Source: Nevskia sp964451925
GTDB taxonomy: Bacteria > Pseudomonadota > Gammaproteobacteria > Nevskiales > Nevskiaceae
Assembly (NCBI GenBank): GCA_964451925.1
Contig: CAYVKA010000003.1
Location: 62,001-126,000, forward strand
DNA length: 64,000 bases
Direction: 5' to 3'
The notes under the pieces are model-generated. The model saw only the letters and a program-made list of their open reading frames with translations. It did not search any database and was not told the origin of the DNA. This document shows, piece after piece, positions 1 through 8,766 of the stretch. Position 1 is the first letter of the stretch, and every line of letters starts with the position of its first letter. The translations under genes were made by a program, and so were the position numbers.

Positions 1-655
1 GCTCCGCGGTCGAAGAAGCATTCGTTCCCATTTTCGACTCGAGTCGCACTACTTCGAAGCCTGGGGCGCCTTTTTCCAGGATCACAGCGGACACGGCGGA
101 CTGCGAGTCGCCGAGGTCGGTCCATTTGCCGAATAGAAGGATCTCGTCTGCCACGTCGCCAGTGGTGATGAAGATCTTACCGCCGTTGATGACGATCTCC
201 CCACCGTCGGGCCGGAACGTTGTCCGCAGCGTGCTTGCGTCCGACCCGGCATGTGGCTCTGTTATGGCCAGCGCGCCGAGGCCTCCCTGGGCGATGCGCG
301 GCAGCAGCCGCTTCTTCTGCTCGTCGTTACCGAACTCCAAAATCGGCTTCACCAGTGCGCCATTGGTGCCAAAGATGATGCCGGTGGCGGCGCAAGCCTC
401 GGAGATGGTATGGACCACCTCCAGAAAGCAGCGGTAAGAAACCGGCGTGCCGCCGTATTCCTCCGGCACGAAGATGCCATTGAGGCCGATTTCCTTGAAC
501 GCCTGGATATTTGGCCAGGGAAACTCCTTTCGGATATCGAAGCTCTCGGCGCAAGGGGCGATGGTTTCCGCGGCAAGCCGCGTTACCTGGTCGATGATAA
601 GGGCTTCTTCTTCGGTCCAGGCGCGGGATTGCTGGAAGCGGTCGAAGGATTTCAT
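1..655 (-). CDS. acyl-CoA dehydrogenase, N-terminal part (runs off left edge)
   Basis: Reading down from an ATG at 655 the frame stays open to the window edge, giving about 218 residues that begin MKSFDRFQQSRAWTEEEA. It carries the FAD-binding acyl-CoA dehydrogenase motifs ITEPHAGSDAS and VINGGKIFITTGD in the usual order, so the N-terminal alpha and middle beta domains are present; the catalytic base lies beyond the edge. The family dehydrogenates acyl-CoA to 2-enoyl-CoA and passes electrons to ETF. It is the last visible gene of a minus-strand beta-oxidation operon, 57 bp downstream of a crotonase. The CoA substrate cannot be told; context suggests a ring-derived or branched acyl-CoA. Confidence 0.9.
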   Translation of the reverse strand, partial: MKSFDRFQQSRAWTEEEALIIDQVTRLAAETIAPCAESFDIRKEFPWPNIQAFKEIGLNGIFVPEEYGGTPVSYRCFLEVVHTISEACAATGIIFGTNGALVKPILEFGNDEQKKRLLPRIAQGGLGALAITEPHAGSDASTLRTTFRPDGGEIVINGGKIFITTGDVADEILLFGKWTDLGDSQSAVSAVILEKGAPGFEVVRLESKMGTNASSTAE

Positions 656-712
656 AGTGTCTCGGGTCAGCATTTCGGATGCTGGCTGGGGCGCCGGCAG
701 CGAAACGATGTG

Positions 713-1495
713 CTATTTCACGAAGGTCGGTTTGCGCTTTTCCAGGAATGCCTGAATGCCTTCGCGGCTCTCCTCTGAGCGCGCCGACGAAACGACGGCG
801 CGCACTTCGCGTTCCAGCTGCTGCTCAAGCGGCGAGTTGAAGCTTTCGATGAGCAGGGCTCGGGAGCGGCCGAGGGCGGACACGGGCGCCATGGCCAGTT
901 TCCGGGCGTAGCTTTCGCGCTCCTGCATCAGCGCAGCATCGTCAACGACGCGGGTGATCAGTCCTATCCGCTCGGCCTCCTCTGCACTGATGCGGCGATT
1001 GGTCAGGATCATGTCCTGCGCGCGACGCAGGCCGACGAGGCGGGGCAAATGCCAGGACATACCCACATCAGTGCTCAATCCGACGCTGGAGTGGGCCGTG
1101 GTGAAGGACGCGGAGCGGGCGGCGATCACGATGTCCCCGGCCAGCGCCAGGCTCATGCCGCCGCCACCGGTCGAGCCGTTGACCGCTACGAGCAGTGGCT
1201 TGGGCATCCGCATCAGCCGGGTTACGGTCATGTGCAACAGCCCGGCCAGTTCACTGAAGAATGCAGGCATCGCATCACCTGCCTCAGCAAAGGCCTGCAG
1301 GTCGCCGCCACCGCAGAACAGCTTGCCCGTGCCGGTGAGCACGACGCAGCGGATCGACTCGTCCTGGTCGCAACGGATGGCGGCCTCCAGCAGGGCTCGC
1401 GCCATGGGCATGTCGAGGGCGTTGCCGACAGCGGGACGGTTCAGTGTCAGGGTGGCGATGCCGTCCTCGATGGAAACCAATAGCGGCTGGGTCAT
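713..1495 (-). CDS. enoyl-CoA hydratase/isomerase family (crotonase), isomerase-like
   Basis: A 260-residue crotonase. The ATG at 1495 (MTQPLLVSIEDGIATLTLNRP) is preceded by an AAGGAG-type ribosome site and lies just past the thiolase gene end. The oxyanion-hole segment GKLFCGGGDLQAF and the helix motif STGGGGMSLALAGD are clear. The usual second catalytic Glu segment (PEI-LGL-PG-GG) is replaced by SVGLSTDVGMSWHLP, so this protein lacks the hydratase Glu pair and is more likely a double-bond isomerase (PaaG-like) or a thioester hydrolase than a classical hydratase. The C-terminal EGIQAFLEKRKP motif is typical. Position between thiolase and acyl-CoA dehydrogenase fits an auxiliary beta-oxidation step. 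Confidence 0.85.
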   Translation of the reverse strand: MTQPLLVSIEDGIATLTLNRPAVGNALDMPMARALLEAAIRCDQDESIRCVVLTGTGKLFCGGGDLQAFAEAGDAMPAFFSELAGLLHMTVTRLMRMPKPLLVAVNGSTGGGGMSLALAGDIVIAARSASFTTAHSSVGLSTDVGMSWHLPRLVGLRRAQDMILTNRRISAEEAERIGLITRVVDDAALMQERESYARKLAMAPVSALGRSRALLIESFNSPLEQQLEREVRAVVSSARSEESREGIQAFLEKRKPTFVK

Positions 1496-1520
1496 GGTCA
1501 CAGCTCCTTGGGGGTGAACG

Positions 1521-2726
1521 TCAAACGCGCTCGATGATGGTTGCGATGCCCTGGCCGACACCGATGCACATCGTGCACAGGGCATAGCGCCCGCCAGTCA
1601 CCTCCAACTGATGCAGCGCGGTGGTCAGCAGTCGGGCGCCGGACATGCCCAGGGGATGACCGAGCGCTATGGCGCCGCCGTTGGGATTGACATGCGCCGC
1701 GTCGTCGGGAATTCCGAGGTCGCGCAGCACTGCCAGTGCCTGAGAGGCAAAAGCCTCATTCAGCTCAATGACATCCATGTCGGTGAGCGCGAGACCGGTC
1801 AGCGCCAGCACCTTGCGGGTGGCGGGGGCAGGGCCAATTCCCATGATTCGCGGAGGAACACCGGCGGTGGCCATGCCGAGGATTCGGGCGCGCGGAGTCA
1901 GCCCGTGCTGGCGCGACCCGGCTTCCGAAGCGAGGAGCAGGGCGCAGGCGCCGTCGTTGACACCGGAAGCATTGCCAGCTGTGACAGTCCCGTCCGGACG
2001 CACGACCCCCTTCAGGCTGGCCAGGCCTTCCAGCGTAGTCTCGGGTCTAAGACTCTCGTCCTGCTCGACGAACAGGGCGGCGCCCTTCTTCTGCGGGATC
2101 GACACACCCAGAATCTCCCGCGCAAAACGGTCTTCCGACCGGGCCTGGGCAGCCCGCTGCTGGCTGCGCAGGGCGAAGGCATCCTGATCCGCACGCGAAA
2201 TCTGGAAATCCTGCGCAACGTTCTCAGCCGTCTCCGGCATGGAGTCGACGCCGTGCAGCGCCTTCATTGCCGGGTTAATGAAGCGCCAGCCGATAGTGGT
2301 GTCCTCCAGCTTCATCGAGCGGGCGAACGCGGTGTCGGCTTTTCCCATGACGAATGGCGCACGCGACATACTCTCTACACCGCCCGCGACCATCAGGTGG
2401 GTGTCGCGCGATCGGATAGCCCGAGCGGCAGTGCCGACAGCGTCCATGCCGGACCCGCATAGGCGGTTGACTGTGGAGCCGGACACCCCGACTGGTAACT
2501 TCGCTAGCAGCGCGGCCATACGCGCCACATTGCGATTGTCTTCGCCAGCCTGGTTGGCGCAGCCGAGCACCACATCATCAGTCGCGCTCCAGTCGACGGT
2601 CGGGTTCCGCGCCATCAGGGCGGCAATGACACTGGCGGCCAGATCGTCCGGACGCACGGACGATAGCGCCCCCCCGAAGCGGCCGATCGGGGTACGAATG
2701 GCGTCGCAGATATAGGCGTGTTCCAT
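1521..2726 (-). CDS. acetyl-CoA acyltransferase / 3-oxoadipyl-CoA-type thiolase
   Basis: A full-length 401-residue thiolase. GCANQAGEDNRNVARMA followed by TVNRLCGSGMDAVG (nucleophile Cys about residue 90) is the signature of the PcaF/PaaJ branch that cleaves 3-oxoadipyl-CoA-like dicarboxyl-CoA thioesters. The second active-site blocks, NPNGGAIALGHPLG (His) and CTMCIGVGQG (Cys), are intact. It lies downstream of the two-domain 3-hydroxyacyl-CoA dehydrogenase in the same orientation and should carry out the terminal thiolysis. If the pathway opens a cyclohexane ring to pimeloyl-CoA, a dicarboxyl-CoA thiolase of this branch is what would be expected; that link is inference. Confidence 0.9.
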   Translation of the reverse strand: MEHAYICDAIRTPIGRFGGALSSVRPDDLAASVIAALMARNPTVDWSATDDVVLGCANQAGEDNRNVARMAALLAKLPVGVSGSTVNRLCGSGMDAVGTAARAIRSRDTHLMVAGGVESMSRAPFVMGKADTAFARSMKLEDTTIGWRFINPAMKALHGVDSMPETAENVAQDFQISRADQDAFALRSQQRAAQARSEDRFAREILGVSIPQKKGAALFVEQDESLRPETTLEGLASLKGVVRPDGTVTAGNASGVNDGACALLLASEAGSRQHGLTPRARILGMATAGVPPRIMGIGPAPATRKVLALTGLALTDMDVIELNEAFASQALAVLRDLGIPDDAAHVNPNGGAIALGHPLGMSGARLLTTALHQLEVTGGRYALCTMCIGVGQGIATIIERV

Positions 2727-2753
2727 GTGGCAAGCCGCTCAGCGGCGTTCTCC

Positions 2754-4316
2754 TCAGTAAGTAGCGGGGGCGGGGCGGCCAGCGGGGGCCCCCTCACGCC
2801 GTTCGTGGAAGGTGCTCCCGGCCGCCGCGCTCTGGCGAAGCAGCAGGGAAGCTCGGTAGCGGTCGTCGCCGTAGGTCAGGTGCAGCGCGTCCAGCGCGCC
2901 GAGGACGTAGCCCAGGTCGATGCGGTCGGCCCAGGCTAGCGGCCCAAGCGGATAGTTCACGCCGAGCGTCATGGCGCGATCGATGTCGGCTACGGTGGCG
3001 ACGGCCTGCAGCACTGCATCCGCGGCTTCGTTGGTCAGCATCGCGACAGTGCGGAGCACAACCAGGCCGGGCAAGTCACCAAGGACCGAAACGGATTTAT
3101 TCATGACCTGGAACAGTCCCGCCGCTGCCGCGGTTGCCCCGGAGTGGCCCTGGTGCGCCGCGGCGATGGCGATACGTGGCGTGGCGGCGTAGTCGAGGGC
3201 CAGGTCGAACAACACCAGATCGGTCGGTTCTCCTTGTGACACCCGCTCGGTGGCGGTGCGCCCGTCGGTGAGACTCAGTGTCGCGTCCGCAATCCGGATG
3301 TAGCCCGGTCCCTGCATGCGCTCAACCGGGATGCCGGCAGCAACCAAGGCCTGGGCCAGGGATTCGGCCGGTCCGAGTTCGCCCTCGATCACCACGTTGG
3401 TTGGTGCCGGCCCCGCCTCCTCGTTGCGCGCGGCAACCTTGGGTGCGCCGTCGCGGTAGTCATAGAATCCGCGCGACGCTTTGCGGCCCAGCCATCCGGC
3501 CGCAACCAGCTCCTGCTGCGTTAGCGACGGGCGGAAGCGAGGATCGCCGAAGTAGGCCTCAAAGATCGACCGGGTGACGGCAAAGTTCACGTCGTGGCCG
3601 ATGAGATCCATCAGCTCGAACGGTCCCATACGGAAGCCGCCGCTTTCTCGAATTACCGCGTCGATGGTGGGGGCGTCGGCCGCGCCTTCCTCAAGAAGCC
3701 GGAGCCCTTCGGCATAGAAGGGCCGCGCCACCCGATTGACGATGAAGCCGGGGGTCGATCTGGTTCGCACCGGTTGCTTGCCCCAGGCCAGCGCGGTCTG
3801 AAACAGCGAGTCCAGGGTATCGGGAGCGGTACCGAGGCCGGAGACGATCTCCACCAGCGCCATCAGGGGCGCCGGGTTGAAGAAGTGCATGCCGGCGACC
3901 CGATAGGGATGTTGCAGCTGCGCCGCGATGGCGGTGACGGAGAGCGAGGACGTGTTGGTGGCCAGGATGGTGGCCGGCTTTACGACGTCCTCGAGCGCTG
4001 CGAACAGTTTGCGCTTGACCTCCAGGCTCTCCACGATTGCTTCCACAACCAGCTCAGCTGGTGCGCAATCCGCCAACGAGGTGGCGACACGTAGCCGTGC
4101 GGCGATCGAATCACGCTCGTCTGCATCGAGCCGGCCCTTCGACACGGAGCGGTCCAGGGATGCAAGAATGCCGGCACGACCGCTGTCGGCAGCTCCATCC
4201 TTGGCATCGAACAGCACCACCGGATGGCCGGCCTGGGCCGCCACCTGGGCGATTCCGGCACCCATGGCACCGGCACCGATTACCGCTACGACCGCGGATT
4301 GATGCAAAGCGCTCAT
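2754..4316 (-). CDS. 3-hydroxyacyl-CoA dehydrogenase, two-domain (PaaH-like)
   Basis: Starts at ATG 4316 (MSALHQSAVVAVIGAG), behind GAGGCAGG and just after the upstream hydratase stop at 4327; an ATG at 4334 would overlap that gene and is less likely. The 520-residue protein has an N-terminal NAD-binding fold (VIGAGAMGAGIAQVAAQAGH), the HFFNPAPLMALVEI motif and a GFIVNR segment. It then has two successive C-terminal 3HCDH domains, the second containing DRAMTLGVNYPLGPLAWAD. This is the PaaH architecture of about 500 residues, which oxidises 3-hydroxyacyl-CoA, in PaaH 3-hydroxyadipyl-CoA. It probably supplies the substrate of the adjacent thiolase. Confidence 0.92.
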   Translation of the reverse strand: MSALHQSAVVAVIGAGAMGAGIAQVAAQAGHPVVLFDAKDGAADSGRAGILASLDRSVSKGRLDADERDSIAARLRVATSLADCAPAELVVEAIVESLEVKRKLFAALEDVVKPATILATNTSSLSVTAIAAQLQHPYRVAGMHFFNPAPLMALVEIVSGLGTAPDTLDSLFQTALAWGKQPVRTRSTPGFIVNRVARPFYAEGLRLLEEGAADAPTIDAVIRESGGFRMGPFELMDLIGHDVNFAVTRSIFEAYFGDPRFRPSLTQQELVAAGWLGRKASRGFYDYRDGAPKVAARNEEAGPAPTNVVIEGELGPAESLAQALVAAGIPVERMQGPGYIRIADATLSLTDGRTATERVSQGEPTDLVLFDLALDYAATPRIAIAAAHQGHSGATAAAAGLFQVMNKSVSVLGDLPGLVVLRTVAMLTNEAADAVLQAVATVADIDRAMTLGVNYPLGPLAWADRIDLGYVLGALDALHLTYGDDRYRASLLLRQSAAAGSTFHERREGAPAGRPAPATY

Positions 4317-4326
4317 GCGGCCTGCC

Positions 4327-5100
4327 TCAGGCATCGACGAACTTGGGAGCGCGCTTCTCGACGAAAGCGGTCATGCCCTCCTGCGCATCCTTGGACTGGA
4401 AGGCGAGGGTGGACAGATCTGCCTCGGTTTTCAGGCCCTCGTGCAGCGGCTGTGCCAAGGCCCGTTTCACCGCCTCACGCGCGTGGAGCAGCGCCGCCAG
4501 GCTGTAGCCGGTGAACTGGCGCCCGAACTCGATGGCATCGGCAAGCCGCGTCTCTGTTTCGACGATGCGGGAGACCAACCCGCACTCTACCGCCTCCTCG
4601 GCGCCGACGATCTTGCCGCTCAGGATCATCTCCAGAGCCTTGGCCTCGCCAATCACGCGTGGCAGGCGCTGCGTGCCGCCATAGCCGGGCATCAGGCCCA
4701 GCTTGATCTCGGGCAGTGCCATGGATGCGTTGGGGGTTGCCAGGCGAAAGGTTGCGGCCAGCGCCAGCTCCAGACCGCCACCGAAGGCGTAGCCGTTGAT
4801 CAGCGCGATCGAAGGCACCTTGAGCTTGTCGAGCTTGGCGAAGGTGGCCTGGCCCAGCTCGGCCTTGCGTCGCTTGGCGCCCGGATCGATGCCGAGCATC
4901 TCCTTGATGTCGGCTCCAGCGCAGAAGGCCTTTTCGCCGGCGCCGGTGATGATCAGGGCGCGTACGTCGGTGGCTAGGGCCACCTGGTCGATGGCCTCGG
5001 AAATCTCGGCGATCGTCTTGGCGTTGAGGGCGTTGTGCGCCTCCGGCCGGTTCAAGGTCAGAACGGCGAATTCTTCGTGTCGGGTCAGTTCGACGGTCAT
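4327..5100 (-). CDS. enoyl-CoA hydratase (crotonase family)
   Basis: A 257-residue hydratase with both catalytic glutamates in place: one in GYAFGGGLELALA and one in ALPEIKLGLMPGYGGTQRLP. The oxyanion motif GEKAFCAGADIKEM and the C-terminal EGMTAFVEKRAPKF are canonical. It follows the acyl-CoA dehydrogenase by 22 bp and should hydrate the resulting 2-enoyl-CoA. In organisms that use badHI this step is done by BadK on cyclohex-1-ene-1-carboxyl-CoA. This protein could fill that role, but its sequence alone does not separate BadK from PaaF-type hydratases. Confidence 0.9.
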   Translation of the reverse strand: MTVELTRHEEFAVLTLNRPEAHNALNAKTIAEISEAIDQVALATDVRALIITGAGEKAFCAGADIKEMLGIDPGAKRRKAELGQATFAKLDKLKVPSIALINGYAFGGGLELALAATFRLATPNASMALPEIKLGLMPGYGGTQRLPRVIGEAKALEMILSGKIVGAEEAVECGLVSRIVETETRLADAIEFGRQFTGYSLAALLHAREAVKRALAQPLHEGLKTEADLSTLAFQSKDAQEGMTAFVEKRAPKFVDA

Positions 5101-5122
5101 GGTGGGCCTCGGGGGGATTGGC

Positions 5123-6271
5123 TTATGCGCTTGCCTTCAGCAGCTCGCGGGCGATGACGATTTGTTGGATCTGCGTAGTGCCTTCGAACAGGCGGAACAG
5201 GCGCACGTCGCGGTAAAAGCGCTCCACCGGATACTCGGCCATGTAGCCGGCGCCGCCGTAGATCTGAACGGCGCGGTCGGCGACGCGGCCGACCATCTCG
5301 GAAGCAAACATCTTGGCGCAGGCAGCCTGCCGGGTTGTGTTCTCGCCGCGGTCGCGCCGGGCCGCGGCATCCAACACCATGCAACGCGCCGCGTAAGTAT
5401 CGGCCTCGCTATCGGCCAGCATGGCCTGCACCAGCTGGAGCTCGGCGATGGGCTGGCCGAACTGCTTGCGCTCCTTCGCATACTGGACTGACTCGGCAAT
5501 CAAGCGGTCGGCGATGCCCACGCACAGCGCGGCAATGTGCAGCCGTCCTTTGTCCAGCACTTTCATGGCAGTGCGGAAGCCATTGCCTTCCTGGTAGCCA
5601 AGCAGGGCATGCGCCGGCACCCGGCAATCCTCAAACACGACGTCGCTGGTCAGCGCACCGCGTTGGCCCATCTTCTTGTCGGGCTTGCCGATGTGAACCC
5701 CGGGGGTGCCGGCTTCGACCAGGAAACAGGAGATCGAGTCCGCGCGGCGTTCGGCCGCGGTGCGGGCCATCACCGTAAACAGCCCCGCAAACGGTGCATT
5801 GGTGATGAAGCGCTTGGTGCCATTGATGATGTAGTTGTCGCCCTCTTTACGCGCCGAGGTCCGCAGCGACATGGCGTCCGAGCCGGCGTCCGGCTCGGTG
5901 AGGGCAAAGGATCCGATCAGCTCGCCGGAGGCCAGCGCCGGCAGGTACTTGGCCTTCTGCTCGGGCGAACCAGCGATGACGATGGCTTGGGAGCCGATGC
6001 CGATGTTGGTGCCGGCCATCGAGCGAAACGCCGGCGAGGCTCGGCCAAGCTCGAAGACGACGCGTACCTCCTCCTCCATGGACAGTCCCAGACCGCCGAA
6101 CTCTTCGGCGATGGACAGGCCGAACAGGCCAACCTGCTTCATCTGCTCGACTACATCGGAAGGAATAGCGTTGGTTTCAACAACCTCGGTTTCGCGAGGA
6201 ATCAGCCGCTCGGTGACGAAACGGCTGACCGTTTCGAGCAGCAACTCAAAAGTATCGGGGTCCAAAGCCAC
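5123..6271 (-). CDS. acyl-CoA dehydrogenase (first gene of the minus-strand operon)
   Basis: The start is chosen as GTG 6271 (VALDPDTFELLLETV) because AGGAGG sits ten bases upstream and it gives 382 residues, the family norm. The frame stays open far upstream, but that stretch is the AT-rich promoter region. Motifs: FALTEPDAGSDAMS, YIINGTKRFITNA, the Arg-Phe segment YAKERKQFGQPIAELQ, and near the C-terminus IYGGAGYMAEYPVERFYRD with FEGTTQIQ. The Glu of FEGTTQIQ is at the position of the catalytic base in short/medium-chain enzymes. It is the leading enzyme of the operon. If the substrate is cyclohexanecarboxyl-CoA it would correspond to AliB; that assignment is contextual. Confidence 0.9.
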   Translation of the reverse strand: MALDPDTFELLLETVSRFVTERLIPRETEVVETNAIPSDVVEQMKQVGLFGLSIAEEFGGLGLSMEEEVRVVFELGRASPAFRSMAGTNIGIGSQAIVIAGSPEQKAKYLPALASGELIGSFALTEPDAGSDAMSLRTSARKEGDNYIINGTKRFITNAPFAGLFTVMARTAAERRADSISCFLVEAGTPGVHIGKPDKKMGQRGALTSDVVFEDCRVPAHALLGYQEGNGFRTAMKVLDKGRLHIAALCVGIADRLIAESVQYAKERKQFGQPIAELQLVQAMLADSEADTYAARCMVLDAAARRDRGENTTRQAACAKMFASEMVGRVADRAVQIYGGAGYMAEYPVERFYRDVRLFRLFEGTTQIQQIVIARELLKASA

Positions 6272-6418
6272 GGTCTTGCATCCTCCTGGCACCTGGTGAG
6301 ACCTGGGGAGTCCATGCGACCGCAGGGGCGGCCGTTTTTTGGAATCGCTGGGGACTCCTCCATACGCTGCGCGGACTTTGTCTAGCGCATCGGTCGCAAT
6401 GATGGGCGGGATATCCAA

Positions 6419-6440
6419 ATATGTCAAGATATTGATATAT
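6419..6440. promoter_or_regulatory. putative operator copy 1 (22-bp inverted repeat)
   Basis: ATATGTCAA - GATA - TTGATATAT: nine-base arms with one mismatch around a four-base centre. It is repeated 158 bp away (copy 2) and, in one half, upstream of the outer-membrane gene at 14590. AT-rich dyads of this size are typical MarR-family sites, and a MarR gene is in the cluster. Binding is inference. Confidence 0.6.
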
Positions 6441-6576
6441 ATTCTCCAACTGTGGAGAGCGCACGAACCCATCGTCGCGTGCCGCTTCATATCGACATAA
6501 GGCCGTAATAATCTGATTGGTAGCGGGACATAGAAAGGCAGCGCGCCGCTGACCCGGGTTTCTGCGGTACGAAGAA

Positions 6577-6598
6577 ATATATAAAGATATTGACATAT
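6577..6598. promoter_or_regulatory. putative operator copy 2
   Basis: ATATATAAA - GATA - TTGACATAT, the second copy of the dyad. In the wider 27-base alignment with copy 1 (from 6417 and from 6575), 23 bases match. It lies about 80 bp ahead of the plus-strand operon, where a repressor would block that promoter. Confidence 0.6.
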
Positions 6599-6675
6599 AT
6601 AAAACGGAGGGGCATCATCCTGACCTAACGAGTTGATAGACACTTTCACCTTGCACCGCAGGGAGGAGAAAACAC

Positions 6676-8673
6676 TTGCTAGACGCTCATTCAGCGCTGT
6701 TCCGGCCTATTCGTGTCGGATCGGCCACCTTGCCGAACCGCCTGGTCATGGGCTCAATGCACACAGGGCTCGAATGCCATCCAGAACGCTTCGAGGAATT
6801 GGGGCGTTTCTACGCCGAGCGAGCGAAGGGCGGGGCCGCGCTGATCGTGACTGGCGGATTCGCGCCCAACTTCGTCGGCCGCATGAAAGACGAGCCGGGC
6901 ACCTTTGAGCACAAGGATCAGGTCGCAGACCATCGCAAGATCGCCAGCGCCGTGCACGCCGCCGGTGGCCGTATCCTGCTCCAGATCCTCCATGCCGGCC
7001 GCTATGGCTATCACCCCGCGATTGTGGCCCCGTCGCCCTTCAAGTCACCGATCAACCGCGACAGTCCCCGAGCCCTCACCGCCGAGGAAATCGAGGAGAC
7101 AGTCCTCGCCTACGCAAACACAGCCAGGCTGGCCACCGAGGCCGGTTACGACGGCGTCGAGGTTATGGGGTCGGAGGGCTACCTGATCAGCCAGTTTCTG
7201 GCGGTGCGCACCAACGCGCGGGACGATCGGTGGGGCGGCAGCCTGGAGAATCGGGCACGCTTCCCGATCTCCGTGGTCAAGGCTGTCCGGGCTGCCCTGG
7301 GCCAAGGCGGCATTCTGTCGTACCGCATTTCCGCCCTGGAACTGATCGATGGCGGAATGAGCGAGGAGGACACCCTCTGGCTCGCCAAGGAAGTGGAGAA
7401 GGCCGGCGCCGACTGCCTTTCCACCGGCATCGGCTGGCACGAATCTACTGTCCCGACTATCGCCGGCACGGTGCCGCATGGGGCCTTCGTCAGCGCGACG
7501 CGGCGGATCAAGGAGGCTGTGAGCATCCCCGTCACTGCCAGCAACCGGATCAATCTGCCGGACACTGCGGCAAAGCTGGTGCATGAGGGCTCGGCCGACC
7601 TGATCTCCATGGCGCGTCCCTTCCTGGCTGACGCCGCCTTCGTCAACAAGGTAAAGGAAGGCAAGCCCAGGCAGATCAACGTCTGCATTGCCTGCAATCA
7701 GGCTTGCCTGGACCACTATTTCACCGGCCAGGTCATCAGTTGCCTGGTCAACCCCAGGGCGGTGCGGGAAGCCGAGTTTTCCGACACCCCGGCCGCCGTG
7801 CCGAAGAGGGTTGCCGTGGTCGGCGGCGGCGTCGCCGGTGTCGCGGCGGCGTTGGAAGCCAGGCGCCGCGGCCACGCGGTGACCCTGTTCCATGACGGCA
7901 AGGAAATCGGCGGCCAGTTCACCCTGGCGGCGCAGGTGCCCGGCAAGGAGGACTATGGCCTGGCGATCGACTCTTTCCAGCGCCAGCTGGCCGACGCCAG
8001 CGTCAACATCCGTGCCGGGGTCCGCGCCACCGCCGAGATGCTCGGCCGCGAACACTTCGACGAAGTCGTCATTTCCACCGGCATCCATCCCCGGCTGATC
8101 GACATTCCCGGCGCCGATGATCCCCGGGTGACCGGCTACACCAACATCCTCAATGGGTCGGTGCGGGCAGGCCAGAGGGTCGTGGTGATCGGCGCCGGCG
8201 GCATCGGCCATGACGTCGCCTTGTTCCTGGCGCTGGGTGAGGACGGGGAGCGGCAGACCGTCGAGGAATTCAACATACGCTGGGGCATCCACGGCCCCCG
8301 CAAGCTGCATCCGGCGCGACGCGCCGTCACCATGGTGAAGCGTTCCGCCGGCCCCTTCGGCCGCACGCTCGGCAAGAGCACCGGCTGGATCCTGCGTCAG
8401 GAGCTGAAGGATCTCGGGGTGCAGCAGATCGGCGAAGCCGCTTACCTGAAGATCGACCAGGAGGGTCTCCACGTCGCGGTGAAGGACAAAACCATGGTGC
8501 TGCCGGCCGACACCATCGTCGTGTGCGCCGGTCAGGAGTCCGAGCGCAGCCTCGGAGAGGAGCTCGAGCAGGCGGGGCAGTCGGTGCACATCGTCGGCGG
8601 CGCCAAGCTGGCCGGTGAGCTCGATGCCAAGCGTGCCATCTTCGAAGGAGCTGTCGTCGGCAATCGAATCTGA
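6676..8673 (+). CDS. FadH-like NADH:flavin oxidoreductase / 2,4-dienoyl-CoA reductase family
   Basis: A 665-residue multidomain flavoprotein. The start is TTG 6676 (MLDAHSALFRPIRVG) behind GGGAGGAG; no in-frame ATG nearby would keep the conserved N-terminus. Residues 1-340 form the old-yellow-enzyme FMN barrel (PNRLVMGSMHTGLE). Next comes the CX2CX3CX11C 4Fe-4S motif beginning CIACNQAC, then an FAD-binding fold (VVGGGVAGVAAALEA) and an NAD(P)-binding segment (VVVIGAGGIGHDVA). This matches the FadH/trimethylamine dehydrogenase architecture, which reduces conjugated C=C bonds with NAD(P)H. It opens the plus-strand operon and may remove a ring or side-chain double bond. The substrate is unknown. 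Confidence 0.9.
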   Translation: MLDAHSALFRPIRVGSATLPNRLVMGSMHTGLECHPERFEELGRFYAERAKGGAALIVTGGFAPNFVGRMKDEPGTFEHKDQVADHRKIASAVHAAGGRILLQILHAGRYGYHPAIVAPSPFKSPINRDSPRALTAEEIEETVLAYANTARLATEAGYDGVEVMGSEGYLISQFLAVRTNARDDRWGGSLENRARFPISVVKAVRAALGQGGILSYRISALELIDGGMSEEDTLWLAKEVEKAGADCLSTGIGWHESTVPTIAGTVPHGAFVSATRRIKEAVSIPVTASNRINLPDTAAKLVHEGSADLISMARPFLADAAFVNKVKEGKPRQINVCIACNQACLDHYFTGQVISCLVNPRAVREAEFSDTPAAVPKRVAVVGGGVAGVAAALEARRRGHAVTLFHDGKEIGGQFTLAAQVPGKEDYGLAIDSFQRQLADASVNIRAGVRATAEMLGREHFDEVVISTGIHPRLIDIPGADDPRVTGYTNILNGSVRAGQRVVVIGAGGIGHDVALFLALGEDGERQTVEEFNIRWGIHGPRKLHPARRAVTMVKRSAGPFGRTLGKSTGWILRQELKDLGVQQIGEAAYLKIDQEGLHVAVKDKTMVLPADTIVVCAGQESERSLGEELEQAGQSVHIVGGAKLAGELDAKRAIFEGAVVGNRI

Positions 8674-8766
8674 CGACATTCAAATTAACGGTGCGAGCGT
8701 CCGGGCATGTGCAAACCGCCGGACGATTTAAAGAACAACTAGGCCATATGGCCACTGGAAGGAAGA

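Larger units (their letters stand above)
6272..6675. promoter_or_regulatory. divergent promoter region of the two catabolic operons
   Basis: This 404-bp stretch separates the minus-strand beta-oxidation operon from the plus-strand reductase/ligase operon. It is much richer in A+T than its neighbours and has no convincing gene. Two near-identical 27-mers (6417-6443 and 6575-6601) dominate it. The ribosome site of the plus-strand operon, GGGAGGAG, lies at its right end at 6661-6668. Confidence 0.6.

Noticed and set aside
5123..6649. Extended acyl-CoA dehydrogenase starting at 6649 (508 residues)
   Set aside because: The extra 126 codons cover the AT-rich operator region and have no dehydrogenase similarity. 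AGGAGG directs the GTG at 6271.
7045..8679. Minus-strand frame of 544 codons antisense to the FadH-like gene
   Set aside because: Composition is that of an antisense shadow and the plus strand carries intact FMN, Fe-S and FAD motifs.
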